DNA from: Brachypodium distachyon
Lineage: Eukaryota; Streptophyta; Magnoliopsida; Poales; Poaceae
Assembly (NCBI RefSeq): GCF_000005505.3
Contig: NC_016132.3
Coordinates: 3,906,001-3,970,000, forward strand
Direction of reading: 5' to 3'
DNA: 64,000 nt
In this document: positions 43,926-56,686 of the stretch, piece after piece
Layout of the letters: each line of letters opens with the position of its first letter
How positions within the stretch are numbered: the stretch's first letter is position 1
Translations under genes and position numbers: made by a program
The notes under the pieces: model-generated
The model's database searches: none
Told to the model about the DNA's origin: nothing
Seen by the model: the letters and a program-made list of their open reading frames with translations, nothing else

Positions 43926-45227
43926 TAGGACGTTCGGCAGCGAGATGGGCCAAAAGGAGGAGGGGTGCGGCACAAGAAGAAAAGGAAGAAAAAGGGAAAT
44001 ATACATGGGCTCCGGCCCGGCGGATGAAAACAGGTGAGTGGAATTCTCGGTTCTCGGTTAACACGACACCCTACTAGTTAATCGGGTTGTTATAAAAAAC
44101 TATCAACAAGGGGAAAAACTCACCCTGATATAAATTAATTGTGACAACTTTGTAGCTGTCAAAAAAAAATCGTGACAACTTTGTCTGGATATACATCTAT
44201 CTATACGCATTTAAGCGTGTAGGTTCACTTATGTGGAAAAAAAAACTGCAACGACTAATTTGGTTTAGAGAGAGTAGTAAATTTAGATTTCGTTCAAAAA
44301 ATAGTGAGTATAGAGAAACCCAAACTTTAGGTTACAAAATATCAGCTTTTAAAATTTTTATCACATAACTATAGGTTTTAGGCCAATTGTACTCCCTCCA
44401 TCCTATATTAAGTGACTCAAATTTGCTCAAATATGATGTATTTATGCTTGAAAAACGTCTAGGTACATATAATAGAAAGTCACTTAATATGGGACGGAGG
44501 AAGTATTGTTTAACCTAAATTCTCTATTCATCAAGATAATTGGAAAAATTGACATGCATGGCTCGCTTGGTAGGTACACTTGGCAAGGGGTAGGGTACCC
44601 AACACAAAATTCATCCCAACTTTCATGTCAAAAGGAACAGATCAAGTTAATTAGTCCGTATATTTTTTTAGCACAATGTATGTCCAAAGTTTTTATATTA
44701 CCCCTGGTATTCCGCAATTTTAAATTTTAGATAATCCTAAGGTCAACTCCATTAACATTTACATCTCCATGCTACATGGGAGCTACCATGCGGGCCTTGC
44801 ATGTCATTTTTTTGACGTAAACCTTGCATGTCATTTTGGCCGCTTAGTTTGGTTAAAGAGAATTTTTGACATACTTGCCCCATAAAACTATGTGTTTATA
44901 CAAATTATCCAAAAATTATGTTTTCTGTGCCTACTGCGTTATCAGATTAAAAAAAACACAAAATGAAAACTGTTCGGACAGGCGACCGGACTAGAACCCG
45001 ACCGTGGCCCCCCCGTCGCGCGCCAAACACAGACGGAGTCCGGCCTCGCCACGCCGTGCCCGCTACTACAAAAAAGCGAACCGACTCCCATCGGCGCGCG
45101 CGGCAACCCGTTCCCTCGGGCACAACTCGATCGCCGGAGCTTCTTAAATCCTAACTCCTTCCCCAAGCTAGGCCAAGGGGAAATCCTAGGGTTTTCCGTC
45201 GTCGTCTTCCCCCCAGCGCGAGCAGCA
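43600..45227. other. Region between divergent UTP25 and DUF1664 genes
   Basis: Besides the repeat arms it contains a Stowaway at 44392-44503 and AT-rich sequence at 44040-44380 and 44510-44940. GC-rich sequence at 44970-45227 is probably the promoter and leader of the DUF1664 gene. No other gene is supported. Confidence 0.5.
44392..44503. mobile_element. Stowaway-type MITE
   Basis: Left end CTCCCTCCATCCTATATTAAG; right end cttaatatgggacggaggaag; TA at 44390-44391 and 44504-44505. Confidence 0.92.
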
Positions 45228-48200
45228 ATGGCGATGGTGGTGCCGGCCATCAACATCGGCCGCCTCGTCTTCCTGGTCGGCACCGGTGCGTAACGCGAAC
45301 CCGCCTCTGTTTTCGCATGCTACTGGTTGCTCGATTGTTTTCCCGTGCTTATTTTGTGGTGGATCGATCGATCGATCGATCGCGCAGGTTTTGCTGGCTC
45401 CATCGCACTCAGAAACGGCGAGCGCCTCTCCGACTTCCTCCGCGAGGTCCAGGTCCGTGAACGCGTCCGCGCGATTTGATAGCTATTAATCGATTCCCTT
45501 GCTCTGCTCTGCCCCGTTCCGATCGATCCTCCGCGGTTGCGCGGCCGTCGGCGAGAGTGCTTGTTCTGTTCCCGTTCTCAGTTCTGACTCGCGTGCGTGG
45601 CGGTTTCGCAGGAGATTCTCCAGCGCGACAGAGGAGGAGGAGGAGGCGGCGGCGGCGCCGATAACGCGCAGTTGAAGGTATGCGACCTCTACTCTGTTGT
45701 CGCCATTGGTTTGATTTGATGTAGTAGTCATTAAGGCAAGATCTGTGCGTTTTGATCGACGCCCTGCTAGCTAGTAGTATGTGCGACGTGTCATATTGTG
45801 CAATTAAATTAGTCAAGAGAAAGTTAATCATGTTTCAATCTTTTATAGGCCATCGAAGGGCTGGCCAGGGAGATAAAAGAGCTTATGTCAATCTCTCCCA
45901 CTATTATTTATCAGAACGAAGATGGCAGCAGAGGTACGTTTGTCTGCTAGACCTCGATTTTTTACTGTCTTATTGTTATGTCCTCCAAGTATGCGCGCTA
46001 TCCTAAACATTATTTACATAACTAGTGTTCTCCAAAGTAACTTTCAAGTGGACGAGTTTCACTACTTTTCAGAATTAGATCTCCCAAAATATTTTCTAAT
46101 GTGTTCAAGTAACGCAGCATATGGAAATATGGAACGTGGAGTCTGCAGAAATAAGAACGTAACAGTGGACAAGTAGTATAAAACGCTGCAGTTGAAAAGT
46201 GTGTTAAAAATAACTAAGGTTTCCAAGTTCATGGCAGCTTGAAACAAAAACATGTTCCTTGACAACGTTATCAGCAAAATTCTGGATTGTATTTTGTTCA
46301 TTCTGCATCTACATGACAGTAACATTTTTGTTAAATATGTTTGCAGTTATGACAGCTTTGATGGGACCTGCTGCAGCTGCTGGGGCGGTGGGCTATGCTT
46401 ACATGTGGTGGAAAGTATGTTTTCTAGTGATATCAGTCATATGTTTAAGAAGACTGTGCACGTGCAGTGCACATTTTTCTCGGTATGTACTGCACAGAAA
46501 ATACATCACATATGTGTAAGCCAAATTTGAAAAATACAAGTTAACCTCCATTAAAAAAAAAGTCAAGCATTAAACATGCATTAAATATTAACCCGTATGA
46601 AGTAATTTAGATAAAGAGGTGATTAGTAGGGGAGTCACTGTGTCTTAAGTACTCCGATCCATAAAAAGTGTTGCACATTTAGTAAGTTATTAGTATAAAT
46701 TTTGTATTAAGTGGACGACACTTTTATGAATCGGAGGGAGTATGTCTTTAAGAGTGCAAGAGGCAATTCCGAATACCCAGCTTATAAAACTGCAAATCCG
46801 TTGCAAAAAGGTATATTCATAATATTTAATGCATCCCGTATATACTAATTCATAGTTTTATACAGTAGTATAGATATAGATCCTTTCTACTCTGTTTTTT
46901 TTAATTCATTGTATCTCATTCTTCTAGTAAAAACTAAAGTTATTTCTTCTTCCAATTCACATTGTTCGTCATTGCCTGAAATCCTGCCTAAAGTTCATTG
47001 TTTAAGGTAAAAAAGTCCATAACGTTTTAAAACCTAATTTGCCCTTGACACTGACACTCGCCATTCATATGTATTCACAAACAGAACCTTTTTGTCTTAA
47101 TATGCTGTCCTGGCTGTGCGCCTAAGAGTGCTCAATTTGATTCAAGCTTTAACACTGTGATCAAATTGGTATTATATAGATTTGTTTATCATATTTAATT
47201 GTGTCTGCACACTTTCAGGGCATCACATTTTCTAGCATAATGTATGTCACCAAGCAAAATATGGCTAGTGCTGTTTCAAGCATGACCAAGCATCTGGAAC
47301 AAGTGCAGAACTCTCTGGCTGTAAGTATAAACTAATTTCCCTGCTTATATTTAATTGAAAAAGGTTACCAGCCCCTTTTATTTGTAGAATTTAAGGAAGA
47401 TATTAGTCCTCTGTAATCTCGAAAAAAAAAATTAGTCCTCTGAGTTTGAAGTAATATGATACCTGCTTCGTAAATTAATTTGTGCATACTTACCTGTTAT
47501 AACCTTATTGGTTTAACATTCTTGACATGATATATCTTTTTGCCTAAAAAGGATAACGGCACCACTCATTGTGCTTGTCATTGCTGGAATTTGGTACCAA
47601 GTATGCTTTTCACCATCCAACTAACCATTTGCTCTCGGATGTATTTGTATCCTTAAGAAAGTTGCCAACACCTTGATGTTGCCCTGTTTCCAGCAGAAAA
47701 AGAAGTTCAGAACCAGTGAACTGTATGACTTGGTTTAAACTAATTCTTGAATAATGAGGCAAGATCTAAATAAATTGTAATCGTAAAAATGGATATTTCT
47801 ATCATCTCTCTGTTGAACTTATTTTAAAACTTGTATTGGTTTGAATTATGTGGATTAACGCTTTCTTCATTAAATACTCTATCAATGGTAGTGGTTCTTG
47901 ATAGAAAAATACTCAAAAGTTTTTGCTAGAAAACAGTTTCACGAATGTATGCTGTTCAGCTGTCTCTTTTGATATGCGCATGTGGAATCTGTGATATATT
48001 TATTGAAATCAAGTTTATCCGCAACCTGGGTTGTAAGCTGATTCATAAACTGCCTTGGTTGATACGATTCCGAAAGGGCTGATTAGTTTTTGAACATATT
48101 TTTCCTCCTTTTGTGCAAGAATAGCTGCATCTGGAACCTTAGCGTTCCTCCTTTTATGGTAACTAGATTGCCGAATACCCAGGGGCTGACATTCTTTTTC

Positions 48201-49816
48201 ATTTCCGCAGGCTGCTAAAAGGCACTTAACACAGCGCATTCAAAAGGTAGATGATAAATTGGATAAGCAAAAGGAGATATCTGAACAAATAAGAGATGAG
48301 GTACTCCTAAATTTCCGTGCTACGTGCCTTTATTTGTAATGGCTACTCCACACGATATGGCCTCGTTTGAAGCTGAGAGCAGTGAGCTTGGCCATCCACT
48401 GCATGGTTAATTTGGAACGAAGTAAACAGTTTAAATTACTTGTTATGGAGACTTCACTCTCAGATTTCTACTTTTCGTCCTTCAGGTTACTGGTGCACGA
48501 CTGAAACTCAAGGACATTGGTTCAGAAATGGAAAATCTCAAAAAGTTGGCTTTTAATCTGGTAAGGTTATATCTGATCTATCATTTGCACAATGCCGATT
48601 GCCAGTCCTCTGATTGTGTTAACAAAAAAAGCTTTTGCTTCTGTAGGATGGGAAATTGGACACTATTCAACACAAACAGGTAGGCCCTTAACCTAGAAAT
48701 AAATTTTTATTTCACTGCTTCAATCATCTTAATTGTTTCCTTTACTCTTGACACGGGGGATTAAGCTTTCTTGTGTGGTGACAACAGGATTTCCAGTTGG
48801 CTGGTGTGTCGTATCTCCTCCAGTTCATAGAACCACATGGGATGCTGCCGGAGGGCTCCATCCAATTCATAAAACAAGATTGTGGGAGGCTACCCCTGGT
48901 ATGAACCTAACCATGCCGCACAATTAGTCAACTACTGATGTTGCAATCACACGTCTTGTTCTTCTGTCATGATCCACATGATCATCTGATAGGCAAAATC
49001 AAGAAAGATCCATAACTTATTAGAGGCTTACAGCACTCCAGTTACTGAAAAAAAAAATCTTCTTAATCTTGGAAAGTAGATTGTTAGGTTGCAACAACAT
49101 AACCTCTTTTTCTTTGCGCATAACAACTACATAGCCTTCATCTTCATAAAACCTGAAAAGAAATTACAGGAGCATATAATCTGAAAACAATAGAGAGGTA
49201 ATGACCAACTTCATATAATTTGCACTCCCTCCGTTCCATAATTCTTATCAAAATATTACATGCATTCAGACACTTTTTAAGAATATTACATGCATCTAGA
49301 CACTTTTTAAGAATAGATATATCCATTTTTGGGCAAATTTGAGACAAGAATTATGGAACGGAGCGAGTACATATCCCAGTTTGCCAATAATCAAATACAT
49401 CGAATATCCAATAGCCATACACGCGAGAGTACAAAAGGCAGCATGAATCTCGATGCATTCCTCTTCGCTGTGCCTTCTGCTCATATAAAAATCGCTTCCC
49501 GTGTACTAGTGTTTTGGTGTGGAATTATTCTATCTTGAGTTTTGTCTAACATTTTCATGTATGTGCAGTTCCTACAGGAAGGCCCCAAGGGACCGGTGGT
49601 CACACGCTCCGGGAAGAAAGGGGAGCTCCCGGTTAGTTCTTTCACACAAGATTTTATTTATTTTCTTTCCATGGTTCGGCGCTGTTCCATCTCTGACTGA
49701 TTGGGACCTTTTTTTTCCTCCTCTCTCAGCAGGGTCTGGGGTTTGGGCTGCGGCTGCTGGCGCTAGAGCAATCTGCCAATCGTGCACCGTCGATGCCGGT
49801 CAATCCTGCTTGCTGA
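45228..49816 (+). CDS. DUF1664 domain protein (coiled coil, membrane-anchored)
   Basis: Twelve exons: 45228..45285, 45388..45452, 45612..45677, 45849..45933, 46347..46414, 47219..47320, 48211..48300, 48486..48560, 48647..48679, 48788..48898, 49569..49631, 49733..49816, giving 299 aa. The N-terminus MAMVVPAINIGRLVFLVGTG is a short hydrophobic anchor or targeting segment. A Gly-run (GGGGGGGG) is encoded by exon 3. Exon 5 encodes a second hydrophobic stretch (MTALMGPAAAAGAVGYAYMW). Exons 6-9 form a long heptad-rich coiled coil (SMTKHLEQVQNSLAAAKRHL and on), the core of DUF1664. The family is plant-conserved without an established biochemical role. Exon 12 has a tandem NAGNAG acceptor (cagcag), so a one-Gln variant is possible. 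Confidence 0.88.
45362..45383. repeat. (ATCG)n microsatellite in DUF1664 intron 1
   Basis: Five tandem ATCG units just upstream of the exon 2 acceptor. Confidence 0.9.
46652..46740. mobile_element. Stowaway-type MITE in DUF1664 intron 5
   Basis: The left end has lost four terminal bases (TA then CTCCGATCC). The right end gaatcggagggag TA is complete. Arms containing aaaaagtgttg and cgacactttta pair. Confidence 0.85.
49225..49367. mobile_element. Stowaway-type MITE with an internal 30-bp duplication
   Basis: Ends are CTCCCTCCGTTCCATAATTC and gaattatggaacggagcgag. Inside, 49252-49281 and 49282-49311 are tandem copies of a 30-mer (aatattacatgca...cactttttaag) differing at two positions. It lies in the last large intron of the DUF1664 gene. 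Confidence 0.88.
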
Positions 49817-50143
49817 TTCTTCTTCCGTGGTTGCTCGGACTCGTATAGGTTGGCTTCACCGAAAGAATTGGCTGGTAGGAAGATGTCAGATGAATACTCT
49901 AGTTAGCCGTATATGTGTTTCAGTAAACTAGCCGTGTTATGACTTAATTATGTAGTGCTACCCTACTCGAGTGTTGAGAACTGGAACGAGATTAGGTCGC
50001 CTTGCTGGATTGACAGTAGATATACAATCTGAAGCTTATCGAATGCACAATCATGTTTTCCGCAAGGTACGTGGGGCTTCTTAGTTTCCCCCTCTTTCTT
50101 CAGGGTGCGGTTTCTTCAGAGTGCGGTTTTGATAGTTCCGACT

Positions 50144-50482
50144 AAGGACATGTACAATGGTTGATAAGACTGTCTTATCTTAGCTGTGACACGTCAATTA
50201 GAAAAGACAATAAAACATGTTATATAACGGGCTATCTCTTATTGTTATATCTTAAAATTAATTCTTAGATGAATAAAATTAACTAAATAAATGCTAAGAA
50301 AAGGCAAAATCTAGTACAATGAGAAATTTGCCTTATTTTTGCCTTATCATTCTTGTGAAGAGATCATCTCTTAATTAAAAAGAAGGCTTGTGCCTTTTCT
50401 TCATTTCTCTCTCTTCCACGTCAGATTTTATCCTACATGACATCACTAAGAGATGGCTGACGTCACCCCATTGGACATGCCC
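50144..50482. mobile_element. MITE with aggacatgtacaatgg ends
   Basis: The left end aaggacatgtacaatgg and right end ccattggacatgccct are inverted copies. The 339-bp interior is AT-rich and non-coding (gagatcatctcttaatt). I recall this kind of end (gggcatgtacaatgg) from grass MITEs but cannot assign the superfamily, because the target duplication is unclear. Confidence 0.65.
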
Positions 50483-50639
50483 TGAGACTGTGTGCATAAA
50501 ATTCCCCCTCCTTTTCAAAAAACAAAATAGTTGTGTGTTGTTGCATTCCAACCTTCATATAGTAGATCAAAAGGTACTCGACTTGGTATTTACGACCACC
50601 TGCGCTGAAGCACAAAGAGCATGACTTACTAGAAAATAT

Positions 50640-50725
50640 TCCATCCGATCCATAAAAAGAGTTGCCCATTTTGTATTAAGTGGGCAACACTTTTTATGGT
50701 GGGCAACACTTTTTATGGATCGGAG
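50640..50725. mobile_element. Stowaway-type MITE with 19-bp internal duplication
   Basis: Arms ccatccgatccataaaaag and actttttatggatcggag pair. The right arm contains gggcaacactttttatgg twice in tandem (about 50682-50719). Confidence 0.8.
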
Positions 50726-51020
50726 TAAATGAATTCAAACTGAGATCCAGTTTGTAAGTCATAACCACAATATATGGTGGTGCGCTGTCGCTGTTGAACT
50801 GTGCGACATCTGTTCCCCTGATTGCATTGAGCATTTGTTTTTAACAGTAATGTAACCAGAGCACCACTTGATCATTCAAAATTTGATTGAAGCAGACACC
50901 AAAGTCGTCAGTCCAGTATACAAACGGTCTTTTGGTTATCATTATGTATCACATAACTTTGTTTTCTCCATTATCGCCTCTGCAGTCGAGCAAAACCAAA
51001 GCTTTCTTCTAAATTACCGG

Positions 51021-54000
51021 TCACTTGGGTCCAGCCTTCCCATATGAATCACGCAGGGTAACAGTCCTGTTGAAGACAAGCTTCTCAGGCGTCGAGTCCG
51101 TGTCCACAGCAAAGTAGCCTGGAATTACATCGAAGCATGATTGTCAGTTGCATCAAAGAGATGTGGAGACTGGACAGGAATGCCAACTGTATATGGTTCA
51201 GAGGTTACCCAGCCGCTCAAACTGGAATTTGTCACCCAGAACCGCGGTAGCGAGTGAAGGTACAGCATAGGCTCCCTTTATCACCTCTTTCGAGTGCGGG
51301 TTAAGATCACCCAACCAATCCTCCAATTCAGCAGGATTCTAAGACAAGAGCAAACAAAATATTCACAGGTCGATGACAATGAGGTGAATTTCTAGTGCAA
51401 GTGTGCAAAACACATCTGCAATGACAGCGGGAACAACAAGCAAAACAATACCTCCGATAGGAATAATTTCTCAAATAATCTTATTTCGACCTTTAGCGGC
51501 TCAACTCCAGGTGCTGGCTGGGCGACCCAGTGCAGAACACCCTGCAAAATTTGCAAACCAAGTCAACATCTAGAATATATTTGTCTAATCTTTCAACTAG
51601 ATTTGCCAGATTTGAAAAGATTCTAATGACCAGTTACCTTAGGCTTAGAAGTCTTTGAGGGGTCATACTCAGCTCGAATTTCAACAATATCATCAGGATT
51701 ATCACCATAGATAACCTCGGTGCATTTTATTGGGAATGCATACCTAGCAATTAAATTAGACAAGAACCACGTTGCAAATATTGCTGGAAGATTTACTTTC
51801 ATATGGAGCAGGTGGCTTTCATGGTCAAGGAAATTCAGATCAACTTTCTAAACAGCAGAACATTAGTTAATTACCTTAGCAGGGCAGATTTACCAGGAGC
51901 TAGCCCATAGTAATCCTTCGAGTCCTTTACACGAAAGTCCGTTTTTTCAATGTAGACAGTTTTTGAGAAAGGGACCTGCAGAAATGTAGCATAGCAAAAT
52001 TATGAAGCATGAGGTACAGGGTATAATATATAAAGCATGAAAGAAATGGTGAACCTGTAATGTTTCTGTTACTATATTGTTATTGCAGTCTTTAAACAGA
52101 ACCTTAAGCAAGTTGTGCCATACCAACAAAACCTATTCTACATATCATATACAATCGAGAGGGACCTTGTAGTAGGATGAAGCTTCATCAGCAGGAGCAT
52201 CAGGCCACTTTTTCCCATCAAGGTCTATGACTTTTCCATCTTCCAAGTTAGTTATTACAACCTAAATTTTGCCAAAGGAGGCACCATGAGTGTGTTAGGA
52301 ACTTCAACAGGTTGAAGACATTAAGTGATTAGCAACAGTAACTGAATGCCGAACCTTTAGAGGATGCAAAACAACCATGGTTCGAGAAGCTGTTTTATTA
52401 AGTTCTTCTCTGATATGATATTCAAGACGGTCGACACGAATTAAGCTATTGTCACTGTATAGAAAGAATAACACTGATCAGTAGCAGAAACAGAGATTTC
52501 ATGATTGTGCTCATAGAGTTGCAGAGACAGTGTGTGTTGACAATGATGCATGCATTTTACCTTCTTGTTATCCCAATTCCACGAATAAATGTATTAATTG
52601 CAGTTGATGACACTCCCCGTCGCCGCAGTCCTGCCAGTGTCAACAAACGAGGATCATCCCACCCATCTACCCACTTCTCTGTCACAAGCCGATTCAACTG
52701 CAACAGAACAAGGACAATGGATATCCATAAATATAGATCAACAGAGTAACATTGAGCTCACCGATTTGTTAGCGTACCTTTCTTTTAGACATCACAGTGT
52801 TTGATATGTTTAGTCTCGAATACTCCCAAACATGTGGCTGGTACAAGCCCAAGGCAACAAGTACCCAGTAGTATGACGGGCGACGTATGTCAAACTCAAG
52901 TGTGCACAACTAATAAATAACCACACTCGGTTAGTCATTTTACAGTTTAACCAAGACAAAGGTACAAAGCTACTCCTAAAAAGGAACTTACTGAATGTGT
53001 AATGTTTTCAAGTGAATCCACCATGCAATGGGCATAGTCATAGCTTGGATAGATACACCATTTGTCGCCAGCATGTGGGTGAGGAGTGAACTGTATGGAC
53101 ATCAAATGTTCAGTGTTGAACTTACGAGAAATGAACATTCAATCCATCAATTGAGTTGTGTCACTTACTTTTATTCTATATGCTATCAAGTCAGACATGT
53201 TTTTGTTATCATTCTGCATGTCCTGCTTCATTCGGAGAGTTGCTGCACCCTCAGCAATCAACCCACGTCGCATATCTTCAAATAATTGCAAAGACTCTTC
53301 AATAGGCCTATTCCTCCATGGACTATCCATCTTCTTTTCCCTGTATTCTTTGATTTGGTCTGCAGTCTGGCAATTGTATACCAGTCAAGAGTTTAGAAAC
53401 TTTTATTTCATTCATCCTTTCTAATTCATTATTGTACCATGATAATGATAAAGAAAGGAGATAAGCAAACGAACCTGGTGATCCACATAGGCTAGTCCTT
53501 TCCGAATTAACTCAACTGCATGCTCATGTAAAGCTTGGAAATAGTCACTTGTATATGTAACTTTGTAGGGCTCCCATCCCATCCACTGGACTATCTCCTG
53601 AATGTGGTCTATATATTCTTTCTTTTCAGCTTCTGGATTTGTATCGTCAAACCTGTAATCCAGATAGACATCAGTCCATTTTGTCATGATTGAGAATGCA
53701 GAAGAAGCTAAAGAATAAAGGATTCTTTGTACGCATGTATAGCCCAGGCAAAACTAATCAGAACTCAGGATTGAAATGGGAAATGTATGATTAATTAGAT
53801 TGTAGTATAGCAGCATAAGAGAAGAAACGTAAATTTCAAACACCTTATCCAGTGTTTATTTCATGGCATGGTCAAGACAGAAATGAGTACGAAAAACAAA
53901 TAGTTGGTACAAAATTGCCATTAAAGCGGCATTGACAAGCCAGGAAAGCATATAAAAATGGCAAGCCGGAAAAAACTGTTCCAAAAGGAATTGTAAATTA

Positions 54001-56686
54001 TTACCTAAGGTAGCAATGACCATTCCGCTCCTTAGCCAGGCCAAAATCAATAAACATAGCCTGAATGACGTGAAGCGTGTAAGCATAATCTAATGATTTC
54101 ACGGTAGTAGTATATATGAAAAATACATTTCATGAAGATTACAAAACCTTGGCATGGCCGATATGAAGATATCCATTAGGTTCTGGGGGGAAACGGGTCA
54201 TCACTTTTCCACCAGTTTGCTTAAGGTGTTTCTCTAAAATCTCCTTTGTATTATGAGCCCTCCATATGTTCCCATCGCTGAAAAATATTTCTGTATGAAC
54301 CTAACTCATGAAAAGAAATCAAGACCATTTAAGTTAATTTCTTATAACTGGCATACAAAACTAACAGATTAGCCAATAAAGGTGTTTGGAAGGATAAATA
54401 ACCACTTGGGGATATCAGACAACACTAGCACAAAATTGAGAATCAATTTAAGTCACAGTTTATGTACCTTATTGTTTTCTGCTGGCTGAGGAAATATAGA
54501 GTATGGATTCAGTTCCTCCTCAGATGGTGGGGCAGAAGTGGCTACTGCAGCTTTTTTCTCCTGCAGTTCATAAAAACCATAACTCAATAATCAAATCACT
54601 ATTTTAAACCCAAAGGGTCCCCTTCACCTCACCAACCTCAACTTTTGCTGGTTTCTCCTTCTTCTTCTTCACTGGTTTTGCATTGTCAGCTTCCGTCTTC
54701 GGACCTAGTATCTCTGCAAGCCTCTTCTCAATCTCCTCCTGTATGAGCAAAACAGCAAGAGGTTCAACATAAAGGTAATGCAACCAAAACAACTCAAATT
54801 CTTTATTCAAAGGATCATTGGCACCTTTGTCGCCTTAGCATCACCCCAAGGGTGCCTCTTCCTGACCTGTCCGCAAAGGTTACCAACTGGAAGAAGGATC
54901 CGCAGGATCAAGGACTAATCTCCTCAAGTAACAGAAATAGAAGAAATATAGAAGTGAATTGCAAGCCAGACCATTTATGTGGTACCGCTGCTCCAAGATA
55001 GCTTCCATGTTTTCCTTCAGAATCTCAGTGACAGTTGATTGAATCTCTTCAATAGAAACAACCACGCCTGCAGTTATACATTTTGTTCCAATCACTAAGG
55101 TGGTGAATTTGGCAAAAAATAAGGTGGTAAATTGAAAGGATTGACTGAGAATAAGCTGCTTCCAGGAAAAGGTGCTCCTTTAATATTCGATCGTAAAAAA
55201 TGTACGCTAAGACAATAGTTATTTAGGATTCATACAACCACCTTATAAAATCACCATGACAGAATTTGCAGAAGCATATTAATAATATAATTTTTTATAA
55301 TAAAAGCATACCTACACCACACACTTCTTCAAACTTTCCAACATCCAAAGAATCCGAACCAATATTGTTAAGAAATAATAGAGCGGCATCTAGTTGTGCA
55401 GGGTTCTTTATCTGAAAAATGGCAAGAAATACTTCAAATTGATAATATAAGGACAAATAAGAAATGAAAGGGAGTTAGTTCTTCGCTTGCGCTGCCAAAA
55501 CGAACACGGAATGCAAACTGGCTGTTGAAAGTGGATTAAAGAAGAAAAGGTAGCAGACATACCTTCGTTGACACAATATAGTTAATGAGAGCAGGACGAT
55601 GGACAAGTGCATTTGTTGGGTATTTAGTGGCAACCTATTTCATCCACAAGCAAGTGCACTCTCTTAAGTGAAACGCCATAAATCTCAAATCTAAATATTA
55701 CAGAGCAATTGATATAGGTGCTTACTGCATACAGAAGGTTTCCAACTGACTTGTCGCATCCACTTATCCCAGCCTGTTCATAGGCAAATCCAGTTAAAAG
55801 AGCAAACATGGTATGTTTTGAAAAGATAAATTGTACTGATTTGGTCACAATAAGCCAATGCAACCTGGATCGCAGCATAATAGAAATAAAATAGCAAGAG
55901 AATATACTATAAGCAATGCTGAAAACTAACACTACCAGTTACGCGATCATGAGTTATGTATCCTAAAACGTGTCATGTAAGATTGAAGATGCAATCAGGC
56001 ATTCCATTGATCAATAACATGACATCATAAAGGACTGCAAATACTGCAATACCAATTTCCAGATATAGTAAATAGTTAAGCACGGGGTAAGTCTTGTCTA
56101 GACAAAATCTCACTAAGCTTCAAGGGAATCTCTGATAATGCATACTCTGAGTATGTAACTGGTCAGAACTATTAATGAAACTGGAACGACATGAATTTAG
56201 CTGTTCACCTAGAAGAAGGCACTGGCCACACTGAGCAAGGCAAAATAAATCGAGATGCAATAAAACGTGAAGAGGGTGTCAGATTTGGTCATATCTAGAT
56301 AAAGCTTCTCCTCAGTGCCCTCGGACGAGCTGGAACGAGCTAATTGAATAAATATGAGTGCAGGTTTCGGATAAATCTCGACAAAACAGGCATCCGGGAC
56401 ACAACTCAAACACCGGAGCCACCTAATCCCATACCACACTAGGAACCAGCTAAACCAAAATTGAACCGTAATATCCAGAGCAGCCACATAAACCAGGCTC
56501 GCTGTTCGAAAACAAAACCACAGGGGCAGCGGTAGTAAGGGTCACCTCTGCTATGACGGCGGCTAGGTTGGCGGTGACCTTGCTGTTGACGAGCGCGTTC
56601 TCCGCCGTGCGCTGGTCGAGGCCGAGAGCCAGCAGCGTCTCCAGCTGCAGGGCCGGGGCCTTCTCCCCGTCGACTCCGGTCACCAT
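51021..56686 (-). CDS. Glutaminyl-tRNA synthetase (GlnRS), cytosolic
   Basis: Twenty-two exons: 56546..56686, 55726..55773, 55563..55634, 55312..55411, 54972..55067, 54825..54886, 54637..54738, 54468..54560, 54148..54300, 54005..54060, 53475..53652, 53169..53366, 52992..53090, 52778..52909, 52561..52697, 52355..52454, 52166..52261, 51875..51975, 51638..51743, 51452..51541, 51209..51338, 51021..51118; 795 aa, usual for plants. It charges tRNA-Gln with glutamine. Residues 1-200 are the eukaryotic N-terminal domain ([18 protein letters not shown]), then a Lys-rich linker. The class I catalytic site shows HIGH in [14 protein letters not shown] (284-287) and the KMSKS counterpart VMSKRK (505-510). 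Two C-terminal beta-barrels bind the anticodon. The ATG at 56684-56686 was chosen because the GlnRS homology starts there; the frame is open for 72 further codons upstream. Confidence 0.96.

Larger units (their letters stand above)
49817..51020. other. Gap between convergent DUF1664 and GlnRS genes
   Basis: Holds both 3' UTRs and two MITEs (50144-50482, 50640-50725). The rest shows nothing I can name. Confidence 0.55.
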
